Assembly (NCBI RefSeq): GCF_030272615.1
Contig: NC_081411.1
Span: 831,248,160-831,312,159 of the forward strand
DNA from: Cryptomeria japonica
Lineage: Eukaryota > Streptophyta > Pinopsida > Cupressales > Cupressaceae
Reading direction: 5' to 3'
DNA: 64,000 nt
Position 1 is the first letter of the stretch. Every line of letters starts with the position of its first letter. The position numbers and the translations under genes are program-made. A model generated the notes under the pieces. That model saw nothing but the letters and a program-made list of their open reading frames with translations, was not told the DNA's origin and did not search any database. This document shows, piece after piece, positions 32,469 to 45,100 of this stretch.

Positions 32469-34978
32469 GCTATACAGAGCATCAGGCTCCCCTGCCTATC
32501 AGAAAATACCAAAAAACATTCAGAAAAATGTCCTGAAGAAAATATAAAAACATTCAAAAAAATAAAGAAAAATCATGCATCCAAACGGTGAACAACCACT
32601 CCGGTGGCACCTTGGGTAAGTGCGATGGTGAAAACCTGGCAAACAGGCGCCACTCGTAAGGGCTATGGCTCCATTATCTTTTCAGACTTGTTGCGATCAC
32701 ATTTACTTCATACATACATCCATCCATCCAAAGCCATGGCTTGTTATTCATTTGTCATTAAGAAAGTACTCCATGCGTCTAGCATCCCACCTTTTCATAG
32801 TCAGGTCTAAAAACTGGGGGCAATACCCTTAACCTATTGATGGAAGTGGATTCTACATTGTCTTATGTGTCATTACACTCTTCATTCAGGCAATCATCAA
32901 AAATATCAAAAACATTCAAAAATATCTCAACAAAATCCAAAAACATTCAAAAATGTCTCAACAAAATCCAAAAACATTCAAAAATGTCTCGCAAAATATC
33001 AAAAACATTCAAAAATGACTCACAAAATCCACAAACATTCAAAAACTATTACACAAAATCCAAAAACATCGAAAAACCATCGAAAATCACCCAAAAAAAT
33101 ATGACAACACCTTGTACATATTCATCCGATCAGATACAAAATACTCACACAAATGACCACTTATCACTCGACCAACACAATCAACATCAACAATCCAAAC
33201 TGTCTTAAACAAGGATGCATCCTTCCTTATCAAAACAAAGACAAGATGACATTTTATTTGACAAGAAAATTATGTTAAGCTATCAAATACTTGGTTGATT
33301 TATGAGTACAATCATTTTTTTATCTGTATCAGGATCTTTCAGCATTGTTTTGTATCGTTTGCGCATTACTTCCGATGAAGTTCTGGGGCATGTACTAATG
33401 GTGTCTACGTGGGAAGTTCACCAAGCTACATGATCTTATGCAAAAATATAGTCATAGATCACTACGGCTTGCTGACTACAGCGTATACCTCGACCATATG
33501 AGCATGAACCATTACCAAGGATCCTTATTCTTTATTCTTTATGTATATACTGTTTGTTTGCAGGTACAATGCTCTTCCTTTGGTTCCTCCTACCTCGTCC
33601 AAACTGGATAAAGGTTTTATTTCTTTGTACGGTATGCACTTGTCTCAGGATATGATCAGCCTAAGATCAAGGAGGACGATCCAAGTCATGCATGAACGGA
33701 GATAATCCTTGTCTGTTCCGCAAGCAATACTCAGGTCAACTTGATCCATTATATCAAGTTGCTTGTATTAACTTGCTATATCAAATCCATGTAAGAAATA
33801 CTCTGGTCATCTTGAATCTTTATGTCAAGTTGCTTGTATTTTCTTACAACATTTTAAAGCTCAATGATGAAAAATAAAGCACTATGGATCGTCATTTCAT
33901 CTCATCTGTATATATTGCATTTCATTGCATTCCACCCATCCATACATTCATAATAGCTGCATATCATGCATACATAGTCATAATAATGCATACTCTATTT
34001 TACTCATCTTCTTCCATAGGACTCGGTCCTAGTCCTCCATATCTTCTATCTAACATCGAATCCCCCCTCACCCTCCCCATCTCGATAATCACCATCACAT
34101 ACCCTACATCATGTCCCAATCAACCTAATCAAGCCACGTTCATCACCATCCATCTCTAAATAGGAGGGATTGTGTTTCCTATCCTAAGTCATCCAATAAG
34201 TCAAGCCAGTTACTCTGTCTACACAGATACATCGACTCACACACACCTAGACTATCAACAGATACTCTGATCAAGTATCTTCGGGTCTCAACAGGTAATC
34301 GATTATGGTAATCCTAGACTACATCAGGCATTTATCACAATGACCTAGTCTCAACGGGGCTGCCATGATTCCCCACAGCCATCCATCACATGCACACACT
34401 ATCAATTGATCAACCAATCAAACACAATCCAATGGACAATTACATCAATTGTCTACGTCTCAACGAGTATTTTGCTTCATATACCTTGACTTCATCGGGC
34501 AATTACATCAATTGTCTAAGTCACCATCAGGTCACTTTGATTCACTTACTCAGACTTTATCATGTCCAAGCGACCAACTGACATCAACTGTCACGCTTTG
34601 ACTTGACCGGGGCAATTCAACCGATTGCACCAGATTGTCCAACCAATTTTGATCAATTGTATAGCATCAATCCCAACCCCACACTACATCTGCTATGTAT
34701 CTCTTGCATGACCTCAGGGTACTCGTTGGCTTGTTGTTTCTTCATATTCACTCCATTTTCTCCCATTCTTTCATCATTAGTTCTAATTTCTTCTATTCTA
34801 CCTCCCCTCCGCTTTTCATTCTTTTTCGAGAGATTGCCCGATTTTTCAAAAAAATTCGGCCCATCCCTCGAGGGGGCATACCACCCATTAAATTTACATT
34901 TTATGGGGCATTTCTTCACACCTATTTTTCTTTCTTTGAAACGACGCGATAAACCGCACCGTCTCAAAGAGGGGCAAA
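32469..34978 (+). other. Tat-1 3' untranslated region and polypurine tract
   Basis: 2.5 kb with no protein frame of note. It contains a block ggtgaaaacctggcaaacag/gcgccactcg (about 32623-32656) that recurs inverted near 63890, so it is conserved in the family. It also has a 31-bp tandem array (32905-33090), short repeated phrases such as caattacatcaattgtct (34437, 34499), and the polypurine tract aaagaggggcaaa at 34966-34978. Confidence 0.75.
32905..33090 (+). repeat. 31-bp A-rich tandem array
   Basis: About six degenerate copies of aaaaacattcaaaaatgtct/caacaaaatcc. Because the unit lacks stop codons in several frames it gives false open frames of 79-123 codons, which I do not call as genes. 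Confidence 0.85.
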
Positions 34979-36861
34979 TGTAGTCACATAAATCTGTCCA
35001 CTTAATTAAATGAATACTTAGTATTTATTTGATTATTTAACCATCAATTAATAATTAATTAAATTAATATATTTAATTAATTCATCTTAACCCTCTTCTC
35101 CTATTAATTAAATAAATTATTCAATTTATTTGATTTAATTCACTTAACCAAATTCAGACCATTAATTAAATAAATAAATCATATTTATTTAATTAAATCT
35201 TCTCTCACATTTAAATAAATTAATATTTATTTAAATCCCCCAAAATCCCACCTCTCACATTTAAATAAATAAATCATTTATTTAAATCACCTTTATCCTC
35301 CACCCACTTGCATTTTCCTACAAATGCAAGTTGCACAATTATTTTAAATAAATAATTTATTTAAATCACCTTTATCCTCCACCCACTTGCATTTTCCTAC
35401 AAATGCAAGTTGCACAATTATTTTAAATAAATAATTTATTTAAATCACCTTTATCCTCCACCCACTTGTATTTTCCTACAAAAGCAAGTTGCACAACTAT
35501 TTTAAATAAATTATTTATTTAAAATCCTATTTATCCTCACCCACTTGAAACCTTTAATGGTTTCCCTTAAAGTATTCAAACTTGATGGCTTTAAAAAGTC
35601 TTCAAACTTGATGGCTTCCCTTAAAGTCTTCTTCAGACTTTAATGGTTTTCCTTAAAGTCTTCAAGCCTTTAATGGTTTCCCTCAAAGTCTTCAAGCATT
35701 TTAATGCTTTATCTTCTTTTTCTCATTTAAATAAATTAATATTTATTTAAATATTTATCCAAATGCAACTTACACCATTTAATTGAAATAAATGATTTTA
35801 TTTTAATTGAAAATACCAAAATTTCTCCCACTTACATTTTCCTACAAAATCCACTTGTATGCCTAAACCCCTTCTAAATTCTTCTAAACCCTTCCTAATT
35901 AGCCTAATCCATCCCCTAAATATTGTCACATTCCTAAGCAAATTGGAGTCACTTCTCAAAGACTCCAAAGTCTTTGAAAAGCAATTAATGCTTTGTGTGT
36001 TCAACAAATTAACCCTCAAAGTCTTGGATAACCTTTGAAAGCTTCCAACCTTCAACCACTTAATCCCCAAAGTCTCCAATAACCATTAATGGTTAATTCA
36101 ACCCTCCCACATGGTTAAAACATTTGTTTTGACTCAACCTCTACCCAACCCAAAGGTCTCATCAGGCCATTAATGCTTTGACCATGATTATCTCTTAAAC
36201 ATTTGCACAAAGGTTTATCCTTGGATTAACTCTTAATCCAGTGGGTAATCTTAATTTAGACTTGACCCTTACCTTCTAGATAACCATGAGGTCTTCTCAG
36301 GCCTTTAAATGCCTCCAACCTCTTCTCTCAACCCAATCCTATGTTGACACTTGTCACCATTTTATTGGTGCCAATTGTGCACATGGATCCCCAACTTTCA
36401 AACTTGGCCCTTGATTAAACCATTCAATCTTAACCCTTCATTTCCCCATTTCTTCTATAAATAGAACCCTTCTCCTCAAGCAAAGAGAAGCATTTTAGAG
36501 TATTGTTGTTATACTGGCATTAGCATAGAGCTTTTTCATAGCATCACTATCTACTCTTGCATAGTATTTGCTTATCATATTCAATCATCTTGAATCTCCA
36601 TATGGCATCCATGGCTAGTGCTAAAAGCTGAGAGCTACACTCATTTGGGACTTGGAGAGGAGAGGAACAAGGGAGGAGCAACTATGAGCATCTTGATTAG
36701 CTATTTCATTCTATGTTTATATGCTTTCTATTTCATGCTTAATATCTCTCTTGATATGCCTGTTTAGGATAATCTTTTGTTGCTAACACTAACGTTTGTT
36801 TCTTGTGCTCTTGTGTGTGTTGCCATCAAACAGATTTTCTAATCCTTTTTGCAGAGCATCA
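34979..36861 (+). repeat. Tat-1 3' LTR
   Basis: 1883 bp, near-identical partner of 21996-23876. Differences seen are an extra ta in ttaatatatttaattaa and a c for a in aaccctcttctcc. It ends GCAGAGCATCA and is followed by gtttgtaaccc. Confidence 0.95.
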
Positions 36862-36928
36862 GTTTGTAACCCATTTTATTTCATTTTCAAACTTTGAAAC
36901 ACTTGTATGACACTGATATTGGTACTTC

Positions 36929-37099
36929 ATGGCTATGGGTTTCTTTTCAAGCCTGATTTTGTTCTGGGTCTTCTTCCTTGGGGTTGTTGTAGCTTCCACA
37001 AGAACTCCTTACACTACCACGAGAAAGTGCATAATTAGTGCCTTAGAAAAATTTCTTACTCCAGAATCTCGGGGTTCCAAGGTTCCAAGTTTAAAATAA
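36929..37099 (+). CDS. Short ORF with signal-peptide-like N-terminus
   Basis: 56-codon ATG frame. It begins MAMGFFSSLILFWVFFLGVV followed by VASTRTPYTTTRKC: a short polar start, a long hydrophobic core, then small residues (VAS before TRTP) where signal peptidase could cut. It starts only 68 bp after the Tat-1 3' LTR. The downstream part runs into the GGATCC-type motif field, so if real it is the first exon or truncated 5' end of a secreted-protein gene whose remainder is missing. No family is recognised; chance is possible. Confidence 0.3.
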   Translation: MAMGFFSSLILFWVFFLGVVVASTRTPYTTTRKCIISALEKFLTPESRGSKVPSLK

Positions 37100-38400
37100 A
37101 CCTTTTATAAACCTTAGGTGTGAGTTCAGGATCTCAAAGTTATGGGGTCCCGAGGTTGAGAAAACCTTCCAAGGAACTTACTCCAGAATCCGAAGGTTTT
37201 GGGGTTCCGAAGTGGGTAACATCAACAAAGCTCACCATTTTAGGATCCCAAGATCCTGAAATGGTGGATATAAAATAAAATATAGTATGAGGCTTCGTAA
37301 TCTCGGGATCCCGGGGTTCCAAAAGCTCAAAAGAGGTACCTCATAAGGTACTTCGGGATCCCAGGAACCTGGGTTTCAAAAGTAGATAGATAAAAAGGCA
37401 ACCAAGGATGACAATTTCAGGATCTTGGGAACCTAGGGTTCCAAAGTTGTGAAAACATGGAACAAGACATCTCCCCAGGATACTAGGAACCCAAGAATCT
37501 AAAGGAAGGAAAACAAGAAACTTAAGGAAATTATTTGCAAATCCTGGGAACTCGAGGTTTTGGAGCAAAACAAAGGAGACTCTAGGATCCTAGGATTCTA
37601 TAGTTTTGGAGTATCAAACAGGCCAAAGGGTCAGGATCTCAGTAATCTGAGATCTTGGAAAGCCAAAAATCAAAGAAATCCCTAACTGCCAAAAGATTGA
37701 CTTCTTGAAAAAAAAAGCAAAAAGCAAAACCCTAAGTTAAAACCCAAAAAACAAAAGGAAAGGAAAAGCAAAACAAGAGAAACCACACAAAACACAAGGT
37801 AAGGAAGAGGAAAACCAAGCTAAACAGGAGGTAAGAAAGACATGAAGGGCACCGAGAGCTTGCGTGATCACCGAGAGGAGAGGAGTTATGGATGACTTGA
37901 GTGCACAAATGAGCACGAAATCCCTAGGAAGGGCTATTTATACCCCAGTGGTCATTTGCACTGAAACACAAAGGACCTTGGGGTTATGAGATTCCAGGGT
38001 TTCAAAGTCGAAACACAAATGACCTTGAAACTCTAAAGAAGCAACAAACAAACAAAAGAGAATTCAAAATTCTAGGATTTTGGGATCTCGGGGCTCCAAC
38101 AAGAAAAGAAAAAAAGACTTTGAGACTTTAGAGTTTTGAAGTCAAGAAAACGCAAACAAATGAGACACTTTGGGACTTCAAGATTCTGGACTCTGGAGGC
38201 TCCAAAAAGGAAGAAAACAAACACTTCAAGATTTTAGGAACTCAAAATTCCAAAGTCAAACCAAACAAGAAATAAGGCAAACAAAGCACACTTCGGGATC
38301 CTGGGATTCTGAGTTTCCATAGTGCACACAAAAAGAAGACTAGAAGCACACTTTAGGGTTTTGGAAAACTAAAACTCCAAAGAGACAAAATGAAGAGCAC
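37060..38400. repeat. Field of near-palindromic GGATCC/GGTTCC motifs
   Basis: At least 15 degenerate copies of a 25-30-bp motif of the type cgggatcccggggttccaaag (clear at 37070, 37240, 37305, 37352, 37420, 37475, 37545, 37585, 38085, 38300), spaced about 60 bp, with a gap at about 37660-37960. The core is nearly its own reverse complement. No protein frame runs through it. It may belong to the LTR or internal part of an unrecognised element. Confidence 0.6.
37935..37942 (-). promoter_or_regulatory. Candidate - strand TATA box
   Basis: The - strand reads ggggtataaatagccc, followed (toward lower coordinates) by about 200 bp of CT-rich, leader-like sequence including gtgatcacgcaagctctcgg. This looks like a plant core promoter and 5' leader, probably of an LTR. 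No downstream ORF on the - strand supports a gene. Confidence 0.4.
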
Positions 38401-38469
38401 AAAAGGGGCAAGGAAAAAAAAGGAAAACAAAAAAAAGGGGGACCCACATTTCTAGGCATGAAATGGAGG

Positions 38470-39107
38470 GGGTGAGTATGTAGGGCATAATAGTCATGAC
38501 TTATTATTTGTTCCAAATGGTACATCTCTTATGAATATACTCTCCTTAGGGAATGTGTGATCCTTCATCCTAATTTTTCCTTGTCCTCTTGCTTGGGAGG
38601 AGGGGGGGGAAGGATGCCTTTTTCTTCTCTCTCTTTCAATCTAAAATTATCACTATTCCCTTTAGGGGTTGCATTATTCATGTGTTGATATCCTTTCTTG
38701 CATGGAATGGTACATCTCTTATGACTAATCTCCCCTTAGGGGAATTTGTAATTTTTCTTTCTTTCTCTATTTGAAGATTAGCTCTTCTTTAGAGTTGCAT
38801 TCTACATATACTAATGTGTTCTATTGCATTGGATATTTATTCATGTGAGTACATTGTGCATTTTATTATGTTTAATCTCTCCTTAGAGGTTGTGTAATTC
38901 TTCTCATTGTCCTTACACTTGGGGGGCAATGATTTCCATATCTCTCTCTCCTTTCTAAGGATCTATTTTTTTCCTTTGTAGAGGGGTGTTCGCTTATGAT
39001 TTGATGTCATTCATTGTGTGAATTTTTTGTTTGCTCAAGGATTATCTCTTTGCAAGAGGTGTATGTCCTTAGCTACAACCTCTACTTCACTTGGAAATGT
39101 ATATCAT
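38470..39107 (+). mobile_element. Relict of a Tat-N-family 3' region, left part
   Basis: From about 38890 to 39107 the sequence parallels 13527-13727 of Tat-N (ggcaatgattt..., gctcaaggattatctctttgcaagaggtgtatgtcctt...cttgg). Similarity is weaker before 38890. It breaks at 39107 and resumes at about 49708, so an insertion split this older copy. Confidence 0.6.
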
Positions 39108-39239
39108 TGTTGTCACCTAATATTGCACCCTTGCTGAGTAAACTTGGCCTATTGGTAAAACATTGGAAAGCTTCCTTGATTGTGGGCTCATATAAAGGAA
39201 TCTAACCTCTAGTGTGAGCTGGATCTTATCGTTCTCACC

Positions 39240-41146
39240 TAAAATTAACTAAACTAATGCTTTTGATGAGGAAAAGGTAAGAAGGAAACATGAAAATAAA
39301 ACTACTTCCTAAGGGTGATGCACCAAAATGATTATTTGAAACCTGCACAACAAACCTTACACATAATTTAACTAATAACAAAGCTTATCCATACACAAAT
39401 ATGAGGTTTATATTCTTTTGCATCAATTCTTTATAAGAAGGCTATGACATTCACAATCCTAGTAGGTAAAAGTATAATTTATTCACAAATTTGAATTGCT
39501 TTCATCACCTACACAACTCACAACCTGCAAACATATATATATTTCTACATAAAGGTGCTACTAATGGGATAAAATAACAAGGATGAAAGGCCTCACATGA
39601 AATTTCATCTATCACTTAAACAAACACAATATAACAAAACTGAGAAGGCCAACCTACTTAACTTTATTAATCTTCAAGAGGTGTAATACTGCTATACATG
39701 TCTATAAATGAGTTACAAAATACTATCTCCTACAAAAAAGAACTCTAAAAAATCTACAATTTAGCATGAGAATGCTAATAAATCCCTCCAAAAGTGAAGT
39801 TTGAAGATACTTAAGCTTTTCCAAGTAGCTGCACAAAAATAGGAACCTCCAACTTCCTTGGTTGTGCACAACAATAAAGCCTATTCTGTAGCCCCTTAAG
39901 CAACTCCAAAAGGACTTTTAAGAATGAAGAAAATGTCAAGTCTTAACCTTTCCTACCATAAAAGCACCTAAAAATGCTCCTAATGCCCCAAACTAATTCA
40001 AGATAGCTCCTATATTCTCTCTATATGTTTGTAAACTTATCCAACCTCCCCTAGATGCTTGGCACTCCCATAAATTTTCAACCATATAAGCTTTGAATCA
40101 CACTCAAAACATGCCAACGTAGAAAATTTAGCAAAGTGATATATTTATCACTGCTTAGTAAATGTTTTACACTTTATGCTTAATGCAAAAACATGAAACT
40201 TGCACGTGTGTATTAGTTGTGAAGAAAATGATTTTAAAATTAAGGCAAAAAATGCCTTAGTTGACCAACCACTTTTAGGACAAAACAAAACCCTAAAACA
40301 AAACATAGCCATTCACTTTGCATTCGATGCACTTCCTTTCTTGTTTCACTTTGTTGCGAATGCAATGATTCTTTTGCATTAGAATGTTTATGGGGTTTCT
40401 GGAACAAAGGTTTTATGCAGATCATATACACATTGAAGTCGAGCCTAGTGAGCTTACTAACTATGAATAGAACATGCTTCAAGCTCTGTTTATACAAAAA
40501 ATACTGAAAATGTTTTTTTAATGCTTGTGTATTTCATGCTCAACTTCAAGCTCTATCCATGATTGAAAGTTAGAAGAAGATTCACGAACTTGTTTTCATT
40601 GTGCAGGTCGTGACTTCAACACTCTACATATTTGTTTCTTATGAGATTTGATAGCACAATAGTAAGTCCATATGGTTGCATTTGGCGTATTAGAGGAGCT
40701 TAATCAACCTGATAACTTCTTTTCAAAACATGCCATTGTGATGACTGGAAAAATGCAATGGTCTCATGGATTCTTGAGTGTGCTTCTCATGGCTTATTTC
40801 TTCAAGGGATAAGTTGCAATATTGTATATTTTCTTCATTTATCAATGTTTGAAAGTAACATGAATGTATCGAGACTTGAAAAATTAACATGGGGATTGTA
40901 TTTTTTTTTTTTCGTATCTTAAAGATTCCTAAAAGCTTCTAATTTCTTTCTTTATTTGATCTCTTGTGTTCTATATGAATGCTTTCATGACTGAATAATA
41001 CCACATTGAAATCTCCTTTGACTGCATTGGAAGTTATGCTATTGATTACCTTAGCAAACCTAAATACTCTCATTGGAATACTCACAGTATTTTCTTTACT
41101 GTACTATACTATGGCAGTTCCTTCCTATGGCAAAAGAAAACCCTTG
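39240..41146. other. AT-rich stretch without recognisable genes
   Basis: About 1.9 kb. The open frames are all short and lack conserved motifs. I see nothing beyond A/T-rich sequence. It is interpreted as interior of the 39108-49707 insertion. Confidence 0.5.
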
Positions 41147-41151
41147 ATTGT

Positions 41152-42017
41152 TGTTGGGAAAAATGGTGTCTCAACCTTGCATTTTCATGGGGTTACTATT
41201 TATAGTAATTTTTCATTTGAGCATGAAATGGTGTAGAATTATCCCCAAAGCTTTTGGTTGGATAGATAAGCATTCCAGTAAAGATTCGTCGCAAGATCAC
41301 AGCTAGTTTTGAAGATATGAAAGTTTTTGTTTTGGAGGGGTGCAATGAAAGGTTTAAATTTAATTTTGAGGACTTTAGAGGCTCAAAAATGTCCTAAAAA
41401 GTGGGCATAAATTGTGTAGTGATTAATTAGGTGATAGATCATTTCACGATCTTTCCAACGCTTCAAACGGTTCGTCAATCAGACACACGGTTCACAAGTT
41501 ATGGCTTCCGGAAGTTTGTACTCCTGAAATAGGGAATATAAAATGCATCAGACACATAAATGAATTGTAAAAAGGAGGGACATGTGTTGATGTGTGTTTT
41601 GACACATCATGGGGCATCTAGATAGGAGATAAGGTTAGCTCCACTTTATTGGGTGGTTTTAGCCCATGGTTTTGTAATACCGTTTGACCGTTTCTTGTAT
41701 TGTATCTCCTATATACGAGGTGTGTGAGATAGAGGTTGTGTGTAAGAGTCTTATGGCTATTGAGTTACCTCTGAATCTCTAATTAGTGTATTGTAATCTA
41801 TTGTTAATTGTTGAATACTATATTGCACAACTTTTGAGTGTGGGGTTTTTCTCCCAAAAGGGGTTTCCCCACATAAATCACTATGTTGTGGTATGCATGT
41901 TGTTGTGTCTATTTCTGTTAAGTTTTTGTAATTGTTGTAATAATTTGTAGAAAAATTTGCATTACCCTCCTCTCAAGGTTAGTGTAGGAATTTGTTCTGC
42001 TACTTAACTTCCTTACA
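41152..42017 (+). repeat. Copia-3 5' LTR
   Basis: 866 bp, TGTTGGGAAAAATGG to CTTCCTTACA, homologous to the inverted Copia-2 LTRs. Confidence 0.92.
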
Positions 42018-42019
42018 AG

Positions 42020-42031
42020 TGGTATCAGAGC
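42020..42031 (+). other. Copia-3 primer binding site (initiator tRNA-Met)
   Basis: TGGTATCAGAGC, two bases after the LTR, identical to the Copia-2 site. Confidence 0.92.
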
Positions 42032-42141
42032 TTGATCACCTTTGGTTTCAGTTGTGGGTTGTTGGGTTTTTTTAACTAATCTAGATTTGAGTGGGAGCTT
42101 GTATAGAAGACACCTTTTGATCTTGTTGCAATAATTTTCAG

Positions 42142-45100
42142 ATGACAAGTTCATTAGGGAGAATAGAGGTGGAGAAATTTAATGGAAGTAATTTTGAGAT
42201 GTGGAAGTTGAAGATGGAAGATCTGTTAATAGATCGAGATCTGTGGGTTGCTGTTGATGCGACCCTCAGATCCTATCATGACTTCTTAGTATGATGTTAT
42301 GGACAAAAAAGTCAAGGGTCTAATCAGATTGTGCTTGGCAAAATCTATTCTAATCAATGTCCATGAAGTGAATACATCAAAGAATTTATGGATGAAGCTT
42401 AGTGAAATGTATCAATCGAAATCCTCATTGAATCAAATTTTGTTGAGGAAGAAACAATATTCCTTGAAAATGGAAGAGGGTGGATGAATTGCAGACCACT
42501 TGGAAGCATTTAATATGTTGGTGGCTCAATCGATATCTATTGGTGTTAAGATGGACAAAGAGGAGAAATGTCAGATATTGCTTTGTTCTTTGCCCGATTC
42601 ATGGGATTCTCTCGTTGTGGCTCTTGGTAGTACTTCTATTGTTTTGAAGTTTGAAGATGTGGTGGGTTCCCTACTTGGTGAAGAGATGTGGAGGAAGGTA
42701 ACCATCAATTGAGAGGAAGCCCTAACTATTTGAGGAAGATCTAAGGAAAAAGGCAAGAAGAATGAGAAGCGCAACAAGTCCAAATCCAAATGGAGATCAA
42801 AATCTCTTGGAAAGTCCAAAGTCATATGTTGGAATTGCAGTAAACCGGGTCACATCTGTGAGGATTACAAAGAAGAAAAAGAAGTTCAATTTTGATTTTG
42901 AGTCCAAGAAGGAATATGGTGATGCATTTATTGTAGCTTTGGCTACTCATGCAGGTAATGATGCATGGTTAATTGACTCGGGTGCATCTTTTCATACGAT
43001 TTCCAATAAATATTGGTTTTTTGAATATGAGAATTTAATGGAGGTAAGGTGTACTTGGGTGATGATTCACATTTAGACATTGTTTATCGAGGTAAAGTTA
43101 GAATCAGGTTTCCTGATGGTAGAATAAAATGTATTAGTGGTGTGTTGCATATCCCTTGATTAATACGAAACTTGATATATGTGAGCAAACATATAGATGT
43201 GGGTGTGCACGTAGTCTTTTCTAATGCAAGATGTAAGATGATTAAGGGTGCTATGGTGATTGTTAGAGGTTTCAGGTTTGGCACTTTGTATAAGTTAGAG
43301 GCATACATGGTTGAGTGTATTAGCACTTCTGTAAAAAGTAAATCTATGGATACTTCATGAGAAGATTTGAGGGTTTCACCTTCAGCATATGGACATGGAT
43401 TTTGGGTACCTAAAGGTGCTCTTTCTTCTGAATCAAATTTACTTGCAAAGAAGACTATGTTATGGCACCAGAGACTTGGCCACATTGGAGAAAAGGGTCT
43501 AAGGACCTTGAAAAATGAAAACCTTGTTGAAGGTTTGCATGATTGTAATCTTGACTTGATTTCTGTGAGCATTGCATTTATGGAAATGAAAACCATTTCC
43601 AGTTTTACTTGAGTTCCTATAAATCTTGTGGTGTCTTGGATGTTATTCATTCTGATGTGTTTGGTTCTATAGATGTTCCTTCCCTTGGAAAATCCACATA
43701 TTATGTTTCATTTATTGATGATTATAGTAGAAGGACATTGATATACTTTCTAAAGAGTAAATATGAAGTTTTCAGTCGATTTAAAGAATTTAAAGCAATA
43801 TTTGAATTGCAGACTGGAAAGAAAATAAAATGTTTGAGGACTGATAATGGCGGTGAATTTTACGCTAATGATTTTGATAGATTCTGTAAGGACTATGGTA
43901 TTAATAGACAAAAGATAACTCTGTATTCTCCATAGTAGAATGGGGTTGCAGAAAGAATGAACAAAACACTGATGGAAAAGGCTAGGAGTATGCTAAGTTG
44001 TGTTGGTCTACAACAAATTTTTTGGGCTGAAGTTGTTGCCACTACTTGCTACCTAATTAACAGGTCTCCTACATTAGCTCTTATTGATAAAATGCCTATG
44101 GAAGCATGGTCAGGTCACAAGTCTTCATTGAGACATCTTAGAGTTTTTGGTTGTGAGGCATAAGCACATGTGCCAAAGGAGAAGCAAACAAAGTTAGAGA
44201 ACAAGGATGTGAAATTTATCTTCATTGGTTACAGCTATGTTGTGAAAGGATACAAGCTTTGTGACCCTATTGCACAAAAGGTAATTCATAGTAGAAGTGT
44301 TATTTGTAGATAAATTAAGTCTCCTTCTATTACATTGCAGCCAGAATAAATTAAGCAAGAAGATGTGATTCAATTCTCTTCTACGCCTGAGAGAGTTGAA
44401 TTGAGACCCCTTGATAGACAAGAAGTTGAGCAGAGCTCATCTAGCTCTGAATATTCAAAAGATGAGGAAGAACCTCCAACTCATCTTGTTTGAAGGTCTA
44501 CATGACATAGACAACCACCTGAAAGGTATTCACCTGATGATTGGAGATGTATTTTTGCTTTGAATACTAATATGGATGAACCAAGATCTATAGAAGAGAC
44601 ATTAGGTATGAATGATGCAGATCCAAGAAGATTGCTATGGAAGAAGAAATGGAAGCTTTGAAAAAGAATGATACATAGGATCTTGTACCATTTCCTGAAG
44701 GATGAAAGCCTGTTGATTGCAAATGGGTGTTCAAGAAAAAGATCGGTTCAAATGGAAACATTGAGAAGTATAAAGAAAGGTTGGTTGCAAAAGGCTACTC
44801 TTAGGTTGAGGGTGTTGATTATGGTGAGATATTTTCTCCTATTGCAAAAATGACATCCATCAGATTTTTGTTTTCTATTGCTACTGCTTATGATTAGAGG
44901 TTGAGAAAATGGATGTGAAAACTGCTTTCCTTCAAGCTGATTTGGAGGAGGATATTTATATGACATAGCCAGAGCAATATGAGGTAAAAGGTAAAAGTAA
45001 TTTGGTCTGTAAATTAAAGAAATCTTTGTGTGGCCTCAAACAAAGTCCTAGGATGTGATACCAAAAAATTGATACATATGTGTTGACTTTGAGATTTGAA

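Larger units (their letters stand above)
21996..36861 (+). mobile_element. Tat-1: young Ty3/gypsy element of the Tat type
   Basis: 14.9-kb element with LTRs of 1881 and 1883 bp. By eye they differ only by one 2-bp indel and one or two substitutions, so insertion or last conversion was recent. It has a perfect tRNA-Trp primer site, a 2.7-kb leader, an open 1955-codon pol-type frame, a 2.5-kb 3' region and a polypurine tract. Two RNase H domains (the second the plant archaeal-like type) place it in the Tat lineage. No target duplication is found: the left flank is another element's tail, and the right flank is gtttg. No capsid domain is recognisable, so it may depend on Gag supplied in trans. 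Confidence 0.93.

Noticed and set aside
32837-33208. 123-codon frame after the Tat-1 stop
   Set aside because: It runs through a 31-bp A-rich tandem array that lacks stops in several frames; an artefact of the repeat.
39120-39230. Functional tRNA gene at the left end of the 39108-49707 insertion
   Set aside because: Only an A-box-like TGGCCTATTGG is visible. There is no acceptor stem, anticodon arm or good B box, so at most a tRNA-derived repeat.
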